From positions 31,830 through 95,829 of the forward strand of contig JAMOWA010000057.1 in assembly GCA_027061805.1 (NCBI GenBank): a stretch of 64,000 nt of DNA, read 5' to 3'. Source of the stretch: Thermoanaerobaculia bacterium (GTDB taxonomy: Bacteria > Acidobacteriota > Thermoanaerobaculia > Thermoanaerobaculales > Sulfomarinibacteraceae). A program made the position numbers and the translations under genes. The notes under the pieces were generated by a model. That model ran no database searches. It was not told where the DNA came from and saw nothing but the letters and a program-made list of their open reading frames with translations. Positions 10,026-17,875 of this stretch are shown here, in pieces. Each line of letters opens with the position of its first letter. Within the stretch, counting starts at the first letter, position 1.

Positions 10026-11603
10026 ATGAGCTCCCCCCGTGGTCTCGGTACCGTCGTCGTGCTGCTTCTCCTGGCGGGAACCCTCTGGGGGGTCACCCAC
10101 CGTGACCCCTGGGATCCCGACGAGACCCGCTACCTGCAGGTGAGCCGCGAGATGCTCGAGACCGGGAACCCCATGTTCCTGACCTTCAACGGGGAGGCCT
10201 ACACCCACAAGCCGCCCCTCTTCTTCTGGATCCTGGCCCCCTCCATGGCCCTCCTCGGGCCCACCGCACTGGCGGGAGCCATCCCCTCGATCCTCGGGTG
10301 GCTGCTCCTCGGGTACGCCACCTCCCGTCTCGCCAGGGCCGCCGACCTCCCGGTCCAGGCGATGGAGTGGGGATCCGTGCTCGTGATGACGGCGCTCCTG
10401 CCGGCCCTTCTCACGGGGTTCTGCCGCATGGACCTCCTGTTCGCCGCCTGGTGCACCCTTGCCCTCGAACGGCTCGTCCGGCTTGCCGGACACGATGACC
10501 GGCGGGACCACCTCCTGCTGTGGGTGTGGATCGGCCTGGGGGTCCTGACCAAGGGCCCGCTGATCCTCGCGTTCCTGTTCCTGCCGCCGCTTCTCCAGGG
10601 GCGAAGGGGACTCACACTCCTGGGGCGGGCGTTCCGCGGCCCGGGTCCCCTGCTGGGGCTGGCCATGGTGGCCGCGTGGCTCGTTCCCGCCGGCCTCACC
10701 GGGGGCAGGGAGTGGGTGGAGACCGTGGTGATCCACCAGAGCGCCGGCAGGACCGTGGCCTCCTTCGCCCACAGGGAACCGTGGTGGTATCACCTCGCCG
10801 TCGTCCCGCTCACCCTCCTGCCCTGGTCGATTCTCGTGCTCCCGGGGATGGTGGCCGTCTCGGCCCAGCCCCACGCCCTCTCCCGTGGCGGGCGTCTCCT
10901 CCCCACCCATTTCCTCGTGGGCATCCTGTTCCTGAGCCTGCTGTCGGGGAAGACGCTGCTCTACCCGCTCCCGCTGTTTCCCGCCGCCTGCCTCGTGGCC
11001 GTCTGGTGGATGCTCCGGAACCCGGACGGGGGGGTCCAGCGCGCCGCGATCGCCGGCGCGGCCCTGGTCCTCCTGCTGGTGGCCGCCGGCCTGGCCCTCG
11101 CCGTGGCGCCGCGCCCCGATGTCCGCCTGGGGACGGCCTCCACCACCGTCCTCGCGGCGAGCCTGGGGCTCCCGGCCCTGGTGGGGCTGTGGCTGGCGTT
11201 CCGCCGGCTCACGGGCCACGCCGCCGGGGCACTGGCGGTGGCCGTCCCGCTCTTCGTGGTCCTGGGGCTCACCCAGCTCATCGGCCCCGCCAACAGGCTG
11301 CTGTCCCTCGCCCCCATCGGGGAGGCCTACAACCGGATCGACCCCCCCCAGAACGGTGACGGGCTGGTCTGGAGCCACCTGAACCCCGGCTACATCTTCC
11401 ACACGGGCCGGCACTTCCGCCTCCTCACGGAGCCCTCCGCCCTGAAGGCGGCCCTGGAGGCGGGGCGCGGCATCGTCATCGGGGTCAAGGACGCCCGTCG
11501 CCTCCGTGACGCCACGGGGCTCACCTGGGAGGTGTCGGCCCGCCTGCCGTACCGGCACACCGAGATCCTCGTGATCACGGCCCCACCCCTCGCCGGACCG
11601 TAA
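10026..11603 (+). CDS. ArnT-like (GT-C fold) glycosyltransferase
   Basis: A 525-residue integral membrane protein with about 11-12 hydrophobic segments. It has the GT39/GT83 hallmark in the first periplasmic loop (DPWDPDETRYLQVSREM, ~27-43) and YTHKPPLFFW (~59-68). Such enzymes use polyprenyl-phosphate sugars to glycosylate lipid A or other periplasmic acceptors; the donor here is unknown. The C-terminal ~110 residues form a soluble domain. Proximity to kdsC and lptE fits an envelope-glycolipid role. The start is set by the leaderless promoter and by absence of homology upstream. Confidence 0.88.
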   Translation: MSSPRGLGTVVVLLLLAGTLWGVTHRDPWDPDETRYLQVSREMLETGNPMFLTFNGEAYTHKPPLFFWILAPSMALLGPTALAGAIPSILGWLLLGYATSRLARAADLPVQAMEWGSVLVMTALLPALLTGFCRMDLLFAAWCTLALERLVRLAGHDDRRDHLLLWVWIGLGVLTKGPLILAFLFLPPLLQGRRGLTLLGRAFRGPGPLLGLAMVAAWLVPAGLTGGREWVETVVIHQSAGRTVASFAHREPWWYHLAVVPLTLLPWSILVLPGMVAVSAQPHALSRGGRLLPTHFLVGILFLSLLSGKTLLYPLPLFPAACLVAVWWMLRNPDGGVQRAAIAGAALVLLLVAAGLALAVAPRPDVRLGTASTTVLAASLGLPALVGLWLAFRRLTGHAAGALAVAVPLFVVLGLTQLIGPANRLLSLAPIGEAYNRIDPPQNGDGLVWSHLNPGYIFHTGRHFRLLTEPSALKAALEAGRGIVIGVKDARRLRDATGLTWEVSARLPYRHTEILVITAPPLAGP

Positions 11604-11703
11604 CCTTTTCCCGGCGACGGCGTATCAACGACCGGACGTCATCCTCCGTAGACATGGGTGAGGATGGCGGCACGAGACGATCCACCAACCTCCTCCTTCC
11701 TTC

Positions 11704-11726
11704 GGCCCCCAGACGGGGGCCACCTT
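11704..11726 (+). terminator. Intrinsic terminator after the ArnT-like gene
   Basis: GGCCCCC-AGAC-GGGGGCC stem-loop followed by ACCTTTTTG. It lies about 100 bases beyond the stop; nothing codes in 11604-11794. Confidence 0.65.
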
Positions 11727-11782
11727 TTTGCCTGGTTCATGCTGGTGTGAAAGGAAAATCCGGGCTCACGAAGAATCCGGGT

Positions 11783-11788
11783 TAGTCT
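11783..11788 (+). promoter_or_regulatory. -10-like TAGTCT, leaderless aroDE promoter
   Basis: The hexamer ends exactly 7 bases before the ATG at 11795, with no ribosome site between. Confidence 0.45.
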
Positions 11789-11794
11789 GGTGCC

Positions 11795-13297
11795 ATGGAG
11801 ATCTTCGCCTCGCTCACACCCGCCGCCGCACCCGGCGGCCCCCTGGACGCTCTCGCCCACCCCCCGGCCGGAGCCTCGGTGGCCGAGTTCCGGGCCGACC
11901 TCTTCCCCGGAACCGATCCCGCCGCGGCGGTGGCGGCCAGCCCCCTCCCGCTGCTCTTCACCCTCCGTTCCCGGGCCGAGGGCGGTTCGGGTCCCGACGA
12001 CCCGGAGGAGCGGAGGACGATCCTCCGCAACGCATGGGAGGCGGGTTGTGCCCTGCTGGACCTCGAGGCCGGGCGGGACCTCCACCTGATCGGCGAGCTG
12101 GGACTCGATCCCGAGCGCGCGGTCCTCTCCTGGCACGACGTCCGGGAAACGCCCCCCGACCTGGAGAGCAGGGTGGAGCACCTCATGGCCGCGCCGGCGC
12201 GCTGGATCAAGGTGGTGCCCACGGCGGTCTCGCTGGCGGACCTCGAGCGCCTGCTGCGACTCCACCCACGCTTCAACACCGGCCGGCCGGGCCGGCGCAG
12301 GCTCCTGACCTTCGCCATGGGGACCGTCGGGGTTCCCAGCCGCTACCTGGCCCCCCTCCTCGGCCCGCCCGTGGCCTTCGCCGCCTGGCGCCCCGGAGCC
12401 GCGGCCGCCCCGGGCCAGCTCACCATCGGGGATCTCGAGGCGGTGGTGGGCCACCTGGAGGGTCCGCCGGCGAGACTCCTGGGCGTGGTGGGCGGCAACG
12501 TGAGCGGAAGCCTCAGCCCCCGCCTCCACGGGGTGGCCTGTCGCGCCCTGGGCCTTCCATGGGCGCTCCTTCCGGTGAGCGTTCCCGACGCCGGGGAGCT
12601 CCACATGCTGTTCCGCCCCGCCGGAGAGACCCTCTTCGACGGGCTCGGCCTTGCCGCCGCAGGCTGGGCGGTCACCAGCCCCCACAAGGCCCGGGCCGCC
12701 GAGGCCGCCACCCTCGCGGCCCCCAGGGTGAAGCGGTCCCGGTCCGCCAACACCCTCGTCCTCCGTCCCGGGCAGATCCTCGCGGACACCACCGACGCCG
12801 ACGGCGTGGTGGGAGCACTCAGGGCCGCGGGGGTGGATCCCTCGGGCCGGCCGGCCCTGGTCCAGGGCACGGGCGGCGCGGGCAGGGCGGCGGCCGTGGG
12901 ACTCGACCTCGCGGGCGCCGCCGTCAGCCTCCGGGGGCGCGATCCCCGGACCACGCGGCGCGTGGCCGCTGAGCTCGGTGTCGCCTGGCTCTCGCCGGAG
13001 GATCCCGTCCCGGAGGGGTCGATCCTGGTGAATGCCACGCCCCTGGGAAGCCGTCCGGACGATCCCCTCCCCTTCCGTCCCGCCGATCTCGACGCCGCCT
13101 CCGCCGTCGTGGACATGGTCTACGGGCCCGGCGCCGCGGCACTGGCCGAGGCGGCATCCTCCGCCGGCGTGACCCACATCGACGGGCTCCAGATGTTGCT
13201 CCACCAGGGAATCGCCCAGATCGCCGCCTTCACCGGCCGGGTGCCACCCCGGGAAGCCCTGCAGGAGGCGCTGGGCCTGGAGGACGGTGGGAGGTGA
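11795..13297 (+). CDS. aroDE: Fused type I 3-dehydroquinate dehydratase / shikimate dehydrogenase
   Basis: A 500-residue bifunctional shikimate-pathway enzyme. Residues ~1-215 are the class I dehydratase barrel with His114 (LSWHDV) and the Schiff-base Lys139 (RWIKVVP). Residues ~225-495 are shikimate dehydrogenase: substrate loop GGNVSGSLSPRLHG, VTSPHKA with the catalytic Lys, the dinucleotide glycine loop GTGGAGRAA, and NATPLGS. It converts 3-dehydroquinate through 3-dehydroshikimate to shikimate, passing the intermediate between domains. The same fusion order is known from plants and some bacteria, including chlamydiae. Start set by the leaderless promoter. The gene ends just before the hexamer-repeat block. 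Confidence 0.93.
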   Translation: MEIFASLTPAAAPGGPLDALAHPPAGASVAEFRADLFPGTDPAAAVAASPLPLLFTLRSRAEGGSGPDDPEERRTILRNAWEAGCALLDLEAGRDLHLIGELGLDPERAVLSWHDVRETPPDLESRVEHLMAAPARWIKVVPTAVSLADLERLLRLHPRFNTGRPGRRRLLTFAMGTVGVPSRYLAPLLGPPVAFAAWRPGAAAAPGQLTIGDLEAVVGHLEGPPARLLGVVGGNVSGSLSPRLHGVACRALGLPWALLPVSVPDAGELHMLFRPAGETLFDGLGLAAAGWAVTSPHKARAAEAATLAAPRVKRSRSANTLVLRPGQILADTTDADGVVGALRAAGVDPSGRPALVQGTGGAGRAAAVGLDLAGAAVSLRGRDPRTTRRVAAELGVAWLSPEDPVPEGSILVNATPLGSRPDDPLPFRPADLDAASAVVDMVYGPGAAALAEAASSAGVTHIDGLQMLLHQGIAQIAAFTGRVPPREALQEALGLEDGGR

Positions 13298-13317
13298 GGA
13301 CGCCCTCCCCGCCCGCC

Positions 13318-13640
13318 ACGGTCAGGGTCACGGGCACGGGCAGGGTCACGGTCCCGTCCGTGCCCATGACCATGTTCCTGTTCCTGTTCTCGTCCATGAT
13401 CGTGCCCCTGTCCCCGTTCTCGTCCCCGTCCACGACCATGACCCTGTCCCCGTCCTCGTCCCTGTCCATGACCATGTCCCTGTCCATGCTCTACGGCGCC
13501 CTCCGGTCCTCCACCGGAACAGGGTCAGGTCATGGCCAGGGTCAGGGTCGGGGTCAGGGTCACGGCCAGGATCACGGGCACGGACAGTGTCGGGGGCACG
13601 GTCACGATCACGGTCAGGAGCGCTCGGACATGGTCACCAC
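13318..13640. repeat. Hexanucleotide array, block 1
   Basis: Degenerate 6-bp units (GGTCAC, GGTCAG, GGACAG, GGGCAC). Units run sense at 13321-13352, antisense at 13353-13494, then sense again at 13518-13640. At the second switch lies CTACGGCGCCCTCCGG plus a small CCGGT/ACCGG hairpin. The inverted layout would let a transcript fold back on itself. All frames stay open here because the units contain no stops; I do not treat them as genes. Confidence 0.85.
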
Positions 13641-13782
13641 CGGGTCGTTCGTAGGGGTACGTAGCCTCCGGGCGTCCCGGCGTCAAGGGCGGGCCTGCGG
13701 TCGCGGCGCAGACGCCGCGACCCTTGACTCCGGGACGCCCGGAGGCTGTTGGGGGTTGCATGAACGACCCGGAGGTGACCAT
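13630..13782. repeat. Long interrupted inverted repeat (cruciform) before S23 gene 1
   Basis: Outer arms 13630-13650 and 13762-13782 differ at one position over 21 bp. Inner arms 13663-13689 and 13721-13747 differ at one position over 27 bp. The centre holds a perfect 8-bp hairpin (13701-13720). The right outer arm contains the GGAGGTGA ribosome site (13771-13778) and start codon of the following gene, so a transcript entering from upstream would hide the ribosome site in the stem. Confidence 0.9.
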
Positions 13783-14131
13783 GACCCTGATGCGCTCCCA
13801 GACCGTCGTCCTCGACCTGGCCCTCGAGGCCGCGTCCATCGCCCTGAAGCTGGCCCAGCGGGTTCCGGTGACGCTCAGACCCGTGGCCGACCAGCTGGTC
13901 CGCTCGGCTTCGTCCGTCCCCTCGAACCTGGCCGAGGGGCTGGGACGTCCGGGCCGGGCCGGAGCCAACCACTGGCGCATCGCCTACGGCTCCGCCCGGG
14001 AGGCCGATGTCCAGCTCAGGCTGCTCGCCGGAGCGGGCGCCATCGATGCCCGGCAGGCCGCCATGGCACTCGACCTCCTCGACCAGGTCCGCGCCATCGC
14101 CTGGCGGCACCTCCACCCGCCAACCCGGTGA
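13781..14131 (+). CDS. S23-type four-helix-bundle protein, copy 1
   Basis: A 116-residue all-helical protein of the S23/'four helix bundle' family, with the diagnostic LVRSASSVPSNLAEG segment (~37-51). Relatives are encoded in 23S rRNA intervening sequences and by diversity-generating retroelements (Avd). No rRNA or reverse transcriptase is present here. ATG 13781 is preferred: it follows a perfect GGAGGTGA by 2-5 bases, whereas the longer frame from 13724 starts inside the cruciform. It is almost identical to copy 2 (five residue differences that I count, plus silent changes), so the duplication is recent or homogenised and the reading frame has been kept. Confidence 0.85.
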   Translation: MTLMRSQTVVLDLALEAASIALKLAQRVPVTLRPVADQLVRSASSVPSNLAEGLGRPGRAGANHWRIAYGSAREADVQLRLLAGAGAIDARQAAMALDLLDQVRAIAWRHLHPPTR

Positions 14132-14143
14132 GGGAGCGATGCC

Positions 14144-14416
14144 GTCACGGTCACGGACATGGCCACGGACACGGGCACGGTCAGGGCCAGGGTCAAGGTC
14201 AGGGTCACGGTCCCGTCCGTGCCCATGACCATGTTCCTGTTCTCGTCCATGATCGTGCCCCTGTCCCCGTCCTCGTCCCTGTCCATGACCATGTCCCTGT
14301 CCATGCTCTACGGCGCCCTCCGGTCCTCCACCGGAACAGGGTCAGGTCACGGCCAGGGTCGGGGTCACGAACACGGACACTGTCAGGGTCGGGGTCGGGG
14401 TCGGGAGCGCACGGAC
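14144..14416. repeat. Hexanucleotide array, block 2
   Basis: Same order as block 1: sense units (14144-14211), antisense units (14212-14309), the CTACGGCGCCCTCCGG switch with its small hairpin, then sense units to 14416. Individual units differ from block 1 in number, as expected for slippage after duplication. Confidence 0.85.
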
Positions 14417-14561
14417 ATGGTCACCACCGGGTCGTTCGTAGGGGTACGTAGCCTCCGGGCGTCCCGGCGTCAAGGGCGGGCCTGCGGTCGCTTCGCGACC
14501 CTGTGACTCCGGGACGCCCGGAGGCTTCTTCAAGAGCCATGAACGACCCGGAGGTGACCAT
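14417..14561. repeat. Long interrupted inverted repeat before S23 gene 2
   Basis: Outer arms 14417-14437 / 14541-14561 and inner arms 14450-14467 / 14509-14526 repeat the copy-1 sequences. The centre is a different hairpin (GGTCGC-TTC-GCGACC, 14486-14500). Again the ribosome site and start codon of the S23 gene lie in the right outer arm. Arms are conserved while loops have changed, which argues for selection on, or exchange through, the stems. Confidence 0.9.
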
Positions 14562-14910
14562 GACCCACACGCGCTCCCAGACCGTCGTCCTCGACCTGGC
14601 CCTCGAGGCCGCGTCCATCGCCCTGAAGCTGACCCAGCGGGTTCCGGTGACGCTCAGACCCGTGGCCGACCAGCTGGTCCGCTCGGCCTCCTCCGTCCCC
14701 TCGAACCTGGCCGAGGGGCTGGGACGTCCGGGCCGGGCCGGAGCCAACCACTGGCGCATCGCCTACGGCTCCGCCAGGGAGGCCGACGTCCAGCTCAGGC
14801 TCCTTGCCGGAGCGGGCGCCATCGATACCCGCCAGGCCGCCACCGCCCTCGACCTCCTCGACCAGGTCCGCGCCATCGCCTGGCGGCACCTCCACCCACC
14901 CACCCGGTGA
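14560..14910 (+). CDS. S23-type four-helix-bundle protein, copy 2
   Basis: A 116-residue paralogue of the protein at 13781, with the same start context (GGAGGTGA before ATG 14560). Differences I can see are residues 3-4, LTQ for LAQ, DTR for DAR and AAT for AAM. Both copies end in HLHPPTR and a TGA directly before a hexamer array. Likely a small oligomeric nucleic-acid-associated protein by family analogy; no function is demonstrable here. Confidence 0.85.
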   Translation: MTHTRSQTVVLDLALEAASIALKLTQRVPVTLRPVADQLVRSASSVPSNLAEGLGRPGRAGANHWRIAYGSAREADVQLRLLAGAGAIDTRQAATALDLLDQVRAIAWRHLHPPTR

Positions 14911-14918
14911 GGAAGCGA

Positions 14919-15075
14919 TGCCGTCACGGACACGGACATGGTCAGGGCCAGGGTCAAGGTCAGGGTCAGGGCCACGGTCCCGTCCGTGCCCATGACCATG
15001 TTCCTGTTCCTGTTCTCGTCCATGATCGTGCCCCTGTCCCCGTCCACGACCATGACCCTGTCCCCCTGTCCATCA
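14919..15075. repeat. Hexanucleotide array, block 3 (truncated)
   Basis: A third start of the same cassette: sense units (14921-14981) then antisense units to about 15075, stopping short of the switch sequence, cruciform and S23 gene. It ends about 60 bases from the trpS stop codon. Confidence 0.8.
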
Positions 15076-15138
15076 ACCTCGGCCCCCACCCCCGGGCGGG
15101 TACGAGAGGCCGGTGTCCAGCCCGCGGGACCGCCCGGG

Positions 15139-16104
15139 CTACCGGATGCCCACCAGGCTCCGGATGCGATCCATGAGGGGAACCACCACCTCTCGGGCGC
15201 GTCCGGCGCCATCGGCGAGCACGCGCTCCACCTCGTCCGGGTCCTGCGACAGCTCCTCGAAGCGGCGCCGGGCCTCCCCGAAGCTGTCCAGGTACCACCC
15301 GAAGAGCCTCTTCTTCATCTCGCCGTAGCCCACGCCCCCCTCGTCGAAGGCCCGTTCCACCCACTCGCGCTCCCCCTCGGGAGCGAAGAGACGCAGCAGC
15401 TGGTACAGCGAGCTGCCCTCCCGGGGCTTGGGCTCCTCCACCGGCGTGGAGTCGGTGACGATGGACATGATGCGCTTGCGGATGGCCTTCTCCGGACCGA
15501 AGATGTCGATGGTGTTGCCGTAGGACTTGCTCATCTTCCTGCCGTCCACGCCGGGCACCACCGCCACCTCGTCCAGGATGATGGGCTCGGGAAGCGTGAA
15601 CACCTCCTCGCCGTAGCGGGCGTGGAAGGACAGCGCGATGTCCCTGGTGACCTCCAGGTGCTGCTTCTGGTCCTTGCCCACCGGGACGCGGTCGGAGCTC
15701 ACGATGAGGATGTCCGCGGCCATGAGCACGGGGTAGGCGAAGAGGCCGTGGCTGGGGACCAGCCCCTGCGCCACCTTGTCCTTGTAGGAGTGGCACCTCT
15801 GGAGGAGCCCCATGGAGGTGACCGTGGAGAGGATCCAGGTGAGCTCCGGGATCTCCACGATGTCCGACTGCCGGTAGAGCACGCTGCGCTCGGGGTCCAG
15901 GCCGAGGGCGAGGAACGCGGTGGCCAGCTCCCGCGTGTTCCTCCGGAGCTCCTCCCCGTCGTGGACGGTGGTCAGGGCATGGAGGTCCGCCAGGAAGTAG
16001 TAGCACTCGTTGTCGCCCTGCAGCTCGATGAACTGCCGGATGGCCCCGAAGTAGTTGCCGATGTGCAGCACGCCCGAGGGCTGGACGCCAGACAGGATCC
16101 TCAT
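15139..16104 (-). CDS. trpS: Tryptophanyl-tRNA synthetase
   Basis: A 321-residue class I synthetase of standard bacterial TrpRS length. The ATP-binding HIGN motif is at ~14-17 (PSGVLHIGNYFGA) and the KMSKS loop is at about 197 (DGRKMSKSYGN). It charges tRNA-Trp in the cytoplasm. Start ATG 16104 has a strong AGGAGGTGA ribosome site; the frame extends upstream without homology. TATCAT (16129-16124) is a plausible -10. Convergent with the hexamer block, which may lie in its 3' untranslated region. Confidence 0.96.
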   Translation of the reverse strand: MRILSGVQPSGVLHIGNYFGAIRQFIELQGDNECYYFLADLHALTTVHDGEELRRNTRELATAFLALGLDPERSVLYRQSDIVEIPELTWILSTVTSMGLLQRCHSYKDKVAQGLVPSHGLFAYPVLMAADILIVSSDRVPVGKDQKQHLEVTRDIALSFHARYGEEVFTLPEPIILDEVAVVPGVDGRKMSKSYGNTIDIFGPEKAIRKRIMSIVTDSTPVEEPKPREGSSLYQLLRLFAPEGEREWVERAFDEGGVGYGEMKKRLFGWYLDSFGEARRRFEELSQDPDEVERVLADGAGRAREVVVPLMDRIRSLVGIR

Positions 16105-16413
16105 GTCACCTCCTCGGCGGGGGATGATAGCACCTCCCATCCGCACACCCGCCGTCACGGCAGGGTGGCCTCCCCGGCCCCCCTGCCGGTCGAGAACAAC
16201 GGAAACCGGCCGGGGAGGAGGAACGGGATCATGGGCAGGAACTGGGGCACGGACGCGGTCGCGATCGCGGACACCGATACAATCACGGGCGCCGGCTCCC
16301 CCGGTCGATCCTGCCCCGCTCTGCCGTCCGATCCCGGTGCCTCCCCCTTTCCGTGGAAACCAGACGGGCCGGTGCGTCACCGCACCGGCCCGGGTCGTGT
16401 GGGGTCGGGATGC
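16105..16413. other. Intergenic region with hexamer remnants and ferredoxin terminator
   Basis: No gene seen. 16124-16129 is a candidate trpS -10. 16223-16290 is a decayed patch of the GGNCAN hexamer family containing the palindrome CGCGATCGCG. The rest up to 16365 is plain GC-rich sequence, and the ferredoxin terminator hairpin follows. Confidence 0.5.
16366..16391 (-). terminator. Hairpin after the ferredoxin gene
   Basis: 11-bp stem GGGCCGGTGCG / CGCACCGGCCC with a 4-base loop. It is followed on the minus strand by GTCTGGTTTCC, a weak U-rich tail. Confidence 0.6.
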
Positions 16414-16653
16414 TCAGCAGTCCTCGCCGTCGTCGCCGATGGCCTCGACGGGGCACGACTCCATGGCCTCCTGGCACTGGGCCTCCTCCTCGTCGTTCTC
16501 GGGCTGCTTGTAGACGTAGGAGTACCCCTCGTCCTCGTTGGCCTGGAAGTTGTTGGGCGCCGTCGTCCTGCACACGTCGCAGTCGATGCAGGTCGAGTCC
16601 ACGTAGTACTTCCCCGGTACGTTCAGCTCCACCTTGTCGTTGCAGTCGGCCAT
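16414..16653 (-). CDS. Small [4Fe-4S] ferredoxin
   Basis: A 79-residue acidic ferredoxin with one cluster motif: C-x2-C-x2-C (CIDCDVC, ~22-28) and a distant CPVEAI cysteine (~67). A central loop rich in Asp/Glu/Tyr separates the two halves. It resembles monocluster ferredoxins that carry electrons to cytoplasmic oxidoreductases; the partner is unknown. GGAAAGGAG precedes ATG 16653. It has its own sigma-70 promoter (16700-16727) and its own terminator hairpin, so it is a single-gene unit. Confidence 0.92.
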   Translation of the reverse strand: MADCNDKVELNVPGKYYVDSTCIDCDVCRTTAPNNFQANEDEGYSYVYKQPENDEEEAQCQEAMESCPVEAIGDDGEDC

Positions 16654-16699
16654 TGCTGTATCTCCTTTCCCCCGTGTGGCCGGGGCGTGCTCGGGGCGC

Positions 16700-16727
16700 A
16701 TCCTAGCACACGCCCTCGGGTTGTCAA
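16700..16727 (-). promoter_or_regulatory. Sigma-70-type promoter of the ferredoxin gene
   Basis: Minus strand TTGACA (16727-16722), 16-bp spacer, TAGGAT (16705-16700). The -35 overlaps the stop codon of the upstream gene at 16724. Confidence 0.8.
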
Positions 16728-17875
16728 CGAGGCACGGTCCCCCGCGGCGGCAGCTCGAGGGGCGGCCGCCGTGCCGGCCGGAACCCACCGCCAGTACGTC
16801 CCTCGTTCCGGATGGAAGCTTCCTCCTCCGGGGGGGACTCGGGGTTCCACATGCAGTCCACGTCGTACGGGTACTCGAAGCTCGGGAGCACCGTGGTGGG
16901 ATCCCCGGAGTCGCCGTCCACGATGGACCCGTAGCAGGTGAACGTCGGTACCGTGTTCTCCGGCGGCGCCGTGCTCTGCCAGTCGCTGATGGTGATCTTG
17001 AGCACGATGTTCCTCACGTCGCTCAGGCCGAAGAGCGTGCTCAGGATCTGGTTGTACTGGATGTGCCCGAGCGGGCCGAGAAACACGGTCCAGAAGAGAT
17101 CGTCGCCGTCCTCATCCAGGATGGGGTTGCCGTCCTCGTCGAAGGGATCGATGAAGAGCCGCAGCGAGGTCTGGGGGTCGGAGGTATTGAAGATCCCCAC
17201 GTTGTACCGGAAGCGGTCGTCCTCGCGGCCGCCCACGAGTACCTGGTAGGTGAAGTCCCTGCCCTCGCCGAGCGCCCCGGCATCCGCCAGGTTGTACCAG
17301 GCCACTCCGGGAATGCTCTGGCCGTAGGTGGTGGGCTTCTCGATGAACTCGCCCTCGTTCTCGGGGTCCTCGACCCAGACCGTCGTCTCGTTGTACGTGC
17401 GCGACTCCACAAGGATGTTCCGCGGCGTCCCGTTGCTGTCCTCGGTGAGGGTCCCCGACTCCCAGGCGAAGATCACGAGGGCCCCGAGATTCGAGAATCC
17501 TCCCCGCTCGCTCTTCCAGTACTCACCGACAATGTCCTCGAGCGTGACGCTCCCGCGCGGGGGGATGTCGGCGAGCTCGGGGTTGACCTTGCCCCACCCA
17601 TCCTCCTCGCGTCCCCCGAGGCCCTTCTCACGGGAGTTGATGTACCCCGAGTTGTTTCCGATCCCCGTGGAAATGAAGAAGATCGCCACGTCCACGTTGG
17701 TGGTGTCAGCATTGACGATGGTCACGTCCGATCTCCAGACGCTTCCCGAGACCCCCTCGTTGTGGGCCACCGCCGGGACGTAGACGAGCGACGCGGCGTT
17801 GAACTGCGCCGCCGCCGGCCCCGCCACCATCGCACTCACGGCCAGGATCCCCAGAATTCTCGAATGCCGACTCAT
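16724..17875 (-). CDS. Secreted protein of unknown function
   Basis: 383 residues with a clear signal peptide cleaved near AAAQ (~23). The mature part is rich in Asp, Asn, aromatic residues and beta-strand patterns. It includes two acidic EDENGNP/DEDGDD-like runs (~255-275) that look calcium-binding, and a low-complexity basic tail. I do not recognise a family; similar proteins with N-terminal VYVPAVAHNEGVSGSVWRSDV segments are lineage-specific exported proteins. Its ATG overlaps the stop of the histidine kinase by four bases (ATGA), so translation of the two is coupled. It may be regulated with, or act as a sensor for, that kinase. Confidence 0.75.
   Translation of the reverse strand: MSRHSRILGILAVSAMVAGPAAAQFNAASLVYVPAVAHNEGVSGSVWRSDVTIVNADTTNVDVAIFFISTGIGNNSGYINSREKGLGGREEDGWGKVNPELADIPPRGSVTLEDIVGEYWKSERGGFSNLGALVIFAWESGTLTEDSNGTPRNILVESRTYNETTVWVEDPENEGEFIEKPTTYGQSIPGVAWYNLADAGALGEGRDFTYQVLVGGREDDRFRYNVGIFNTSDPQTSLRLFIDPFDEDGNPILDEDGDDLFWTVFLGPLGHIQYNQILSTLFGLSDVRNIVLKITISDWQSTAPPENTVPTFTCYGSIVDGDSGDPTTVLPSFEYPYDVDCMWNPESPPEEEASIRNEGRTGGGFRPARRPPLELPPRGTVPR

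Noticed and set aside
8736..11558. 940-codon minus-strand open frame
   Set aside because: It is antisense to thyX-like, kdsC and the ArnT-like gene, with Gly/His/Pro-rich shadow composition typical of high-GC DNA.
13294..14451. Long open frame giving His/Gly/Gln-rich and Val/Pro-rich protein
   Set aside because: It exists because hexamer units contain no stop codons; frames on both strands are open, none has a ribosome site, and the S23 gene lies in another frame.
13781..14910. Diversity-generating retroelement (Avd-like genes)
   Set aside because: No reverse transcriptase, template repeat or variable C-type lectin gene is in the window; the cassettes are duplications.
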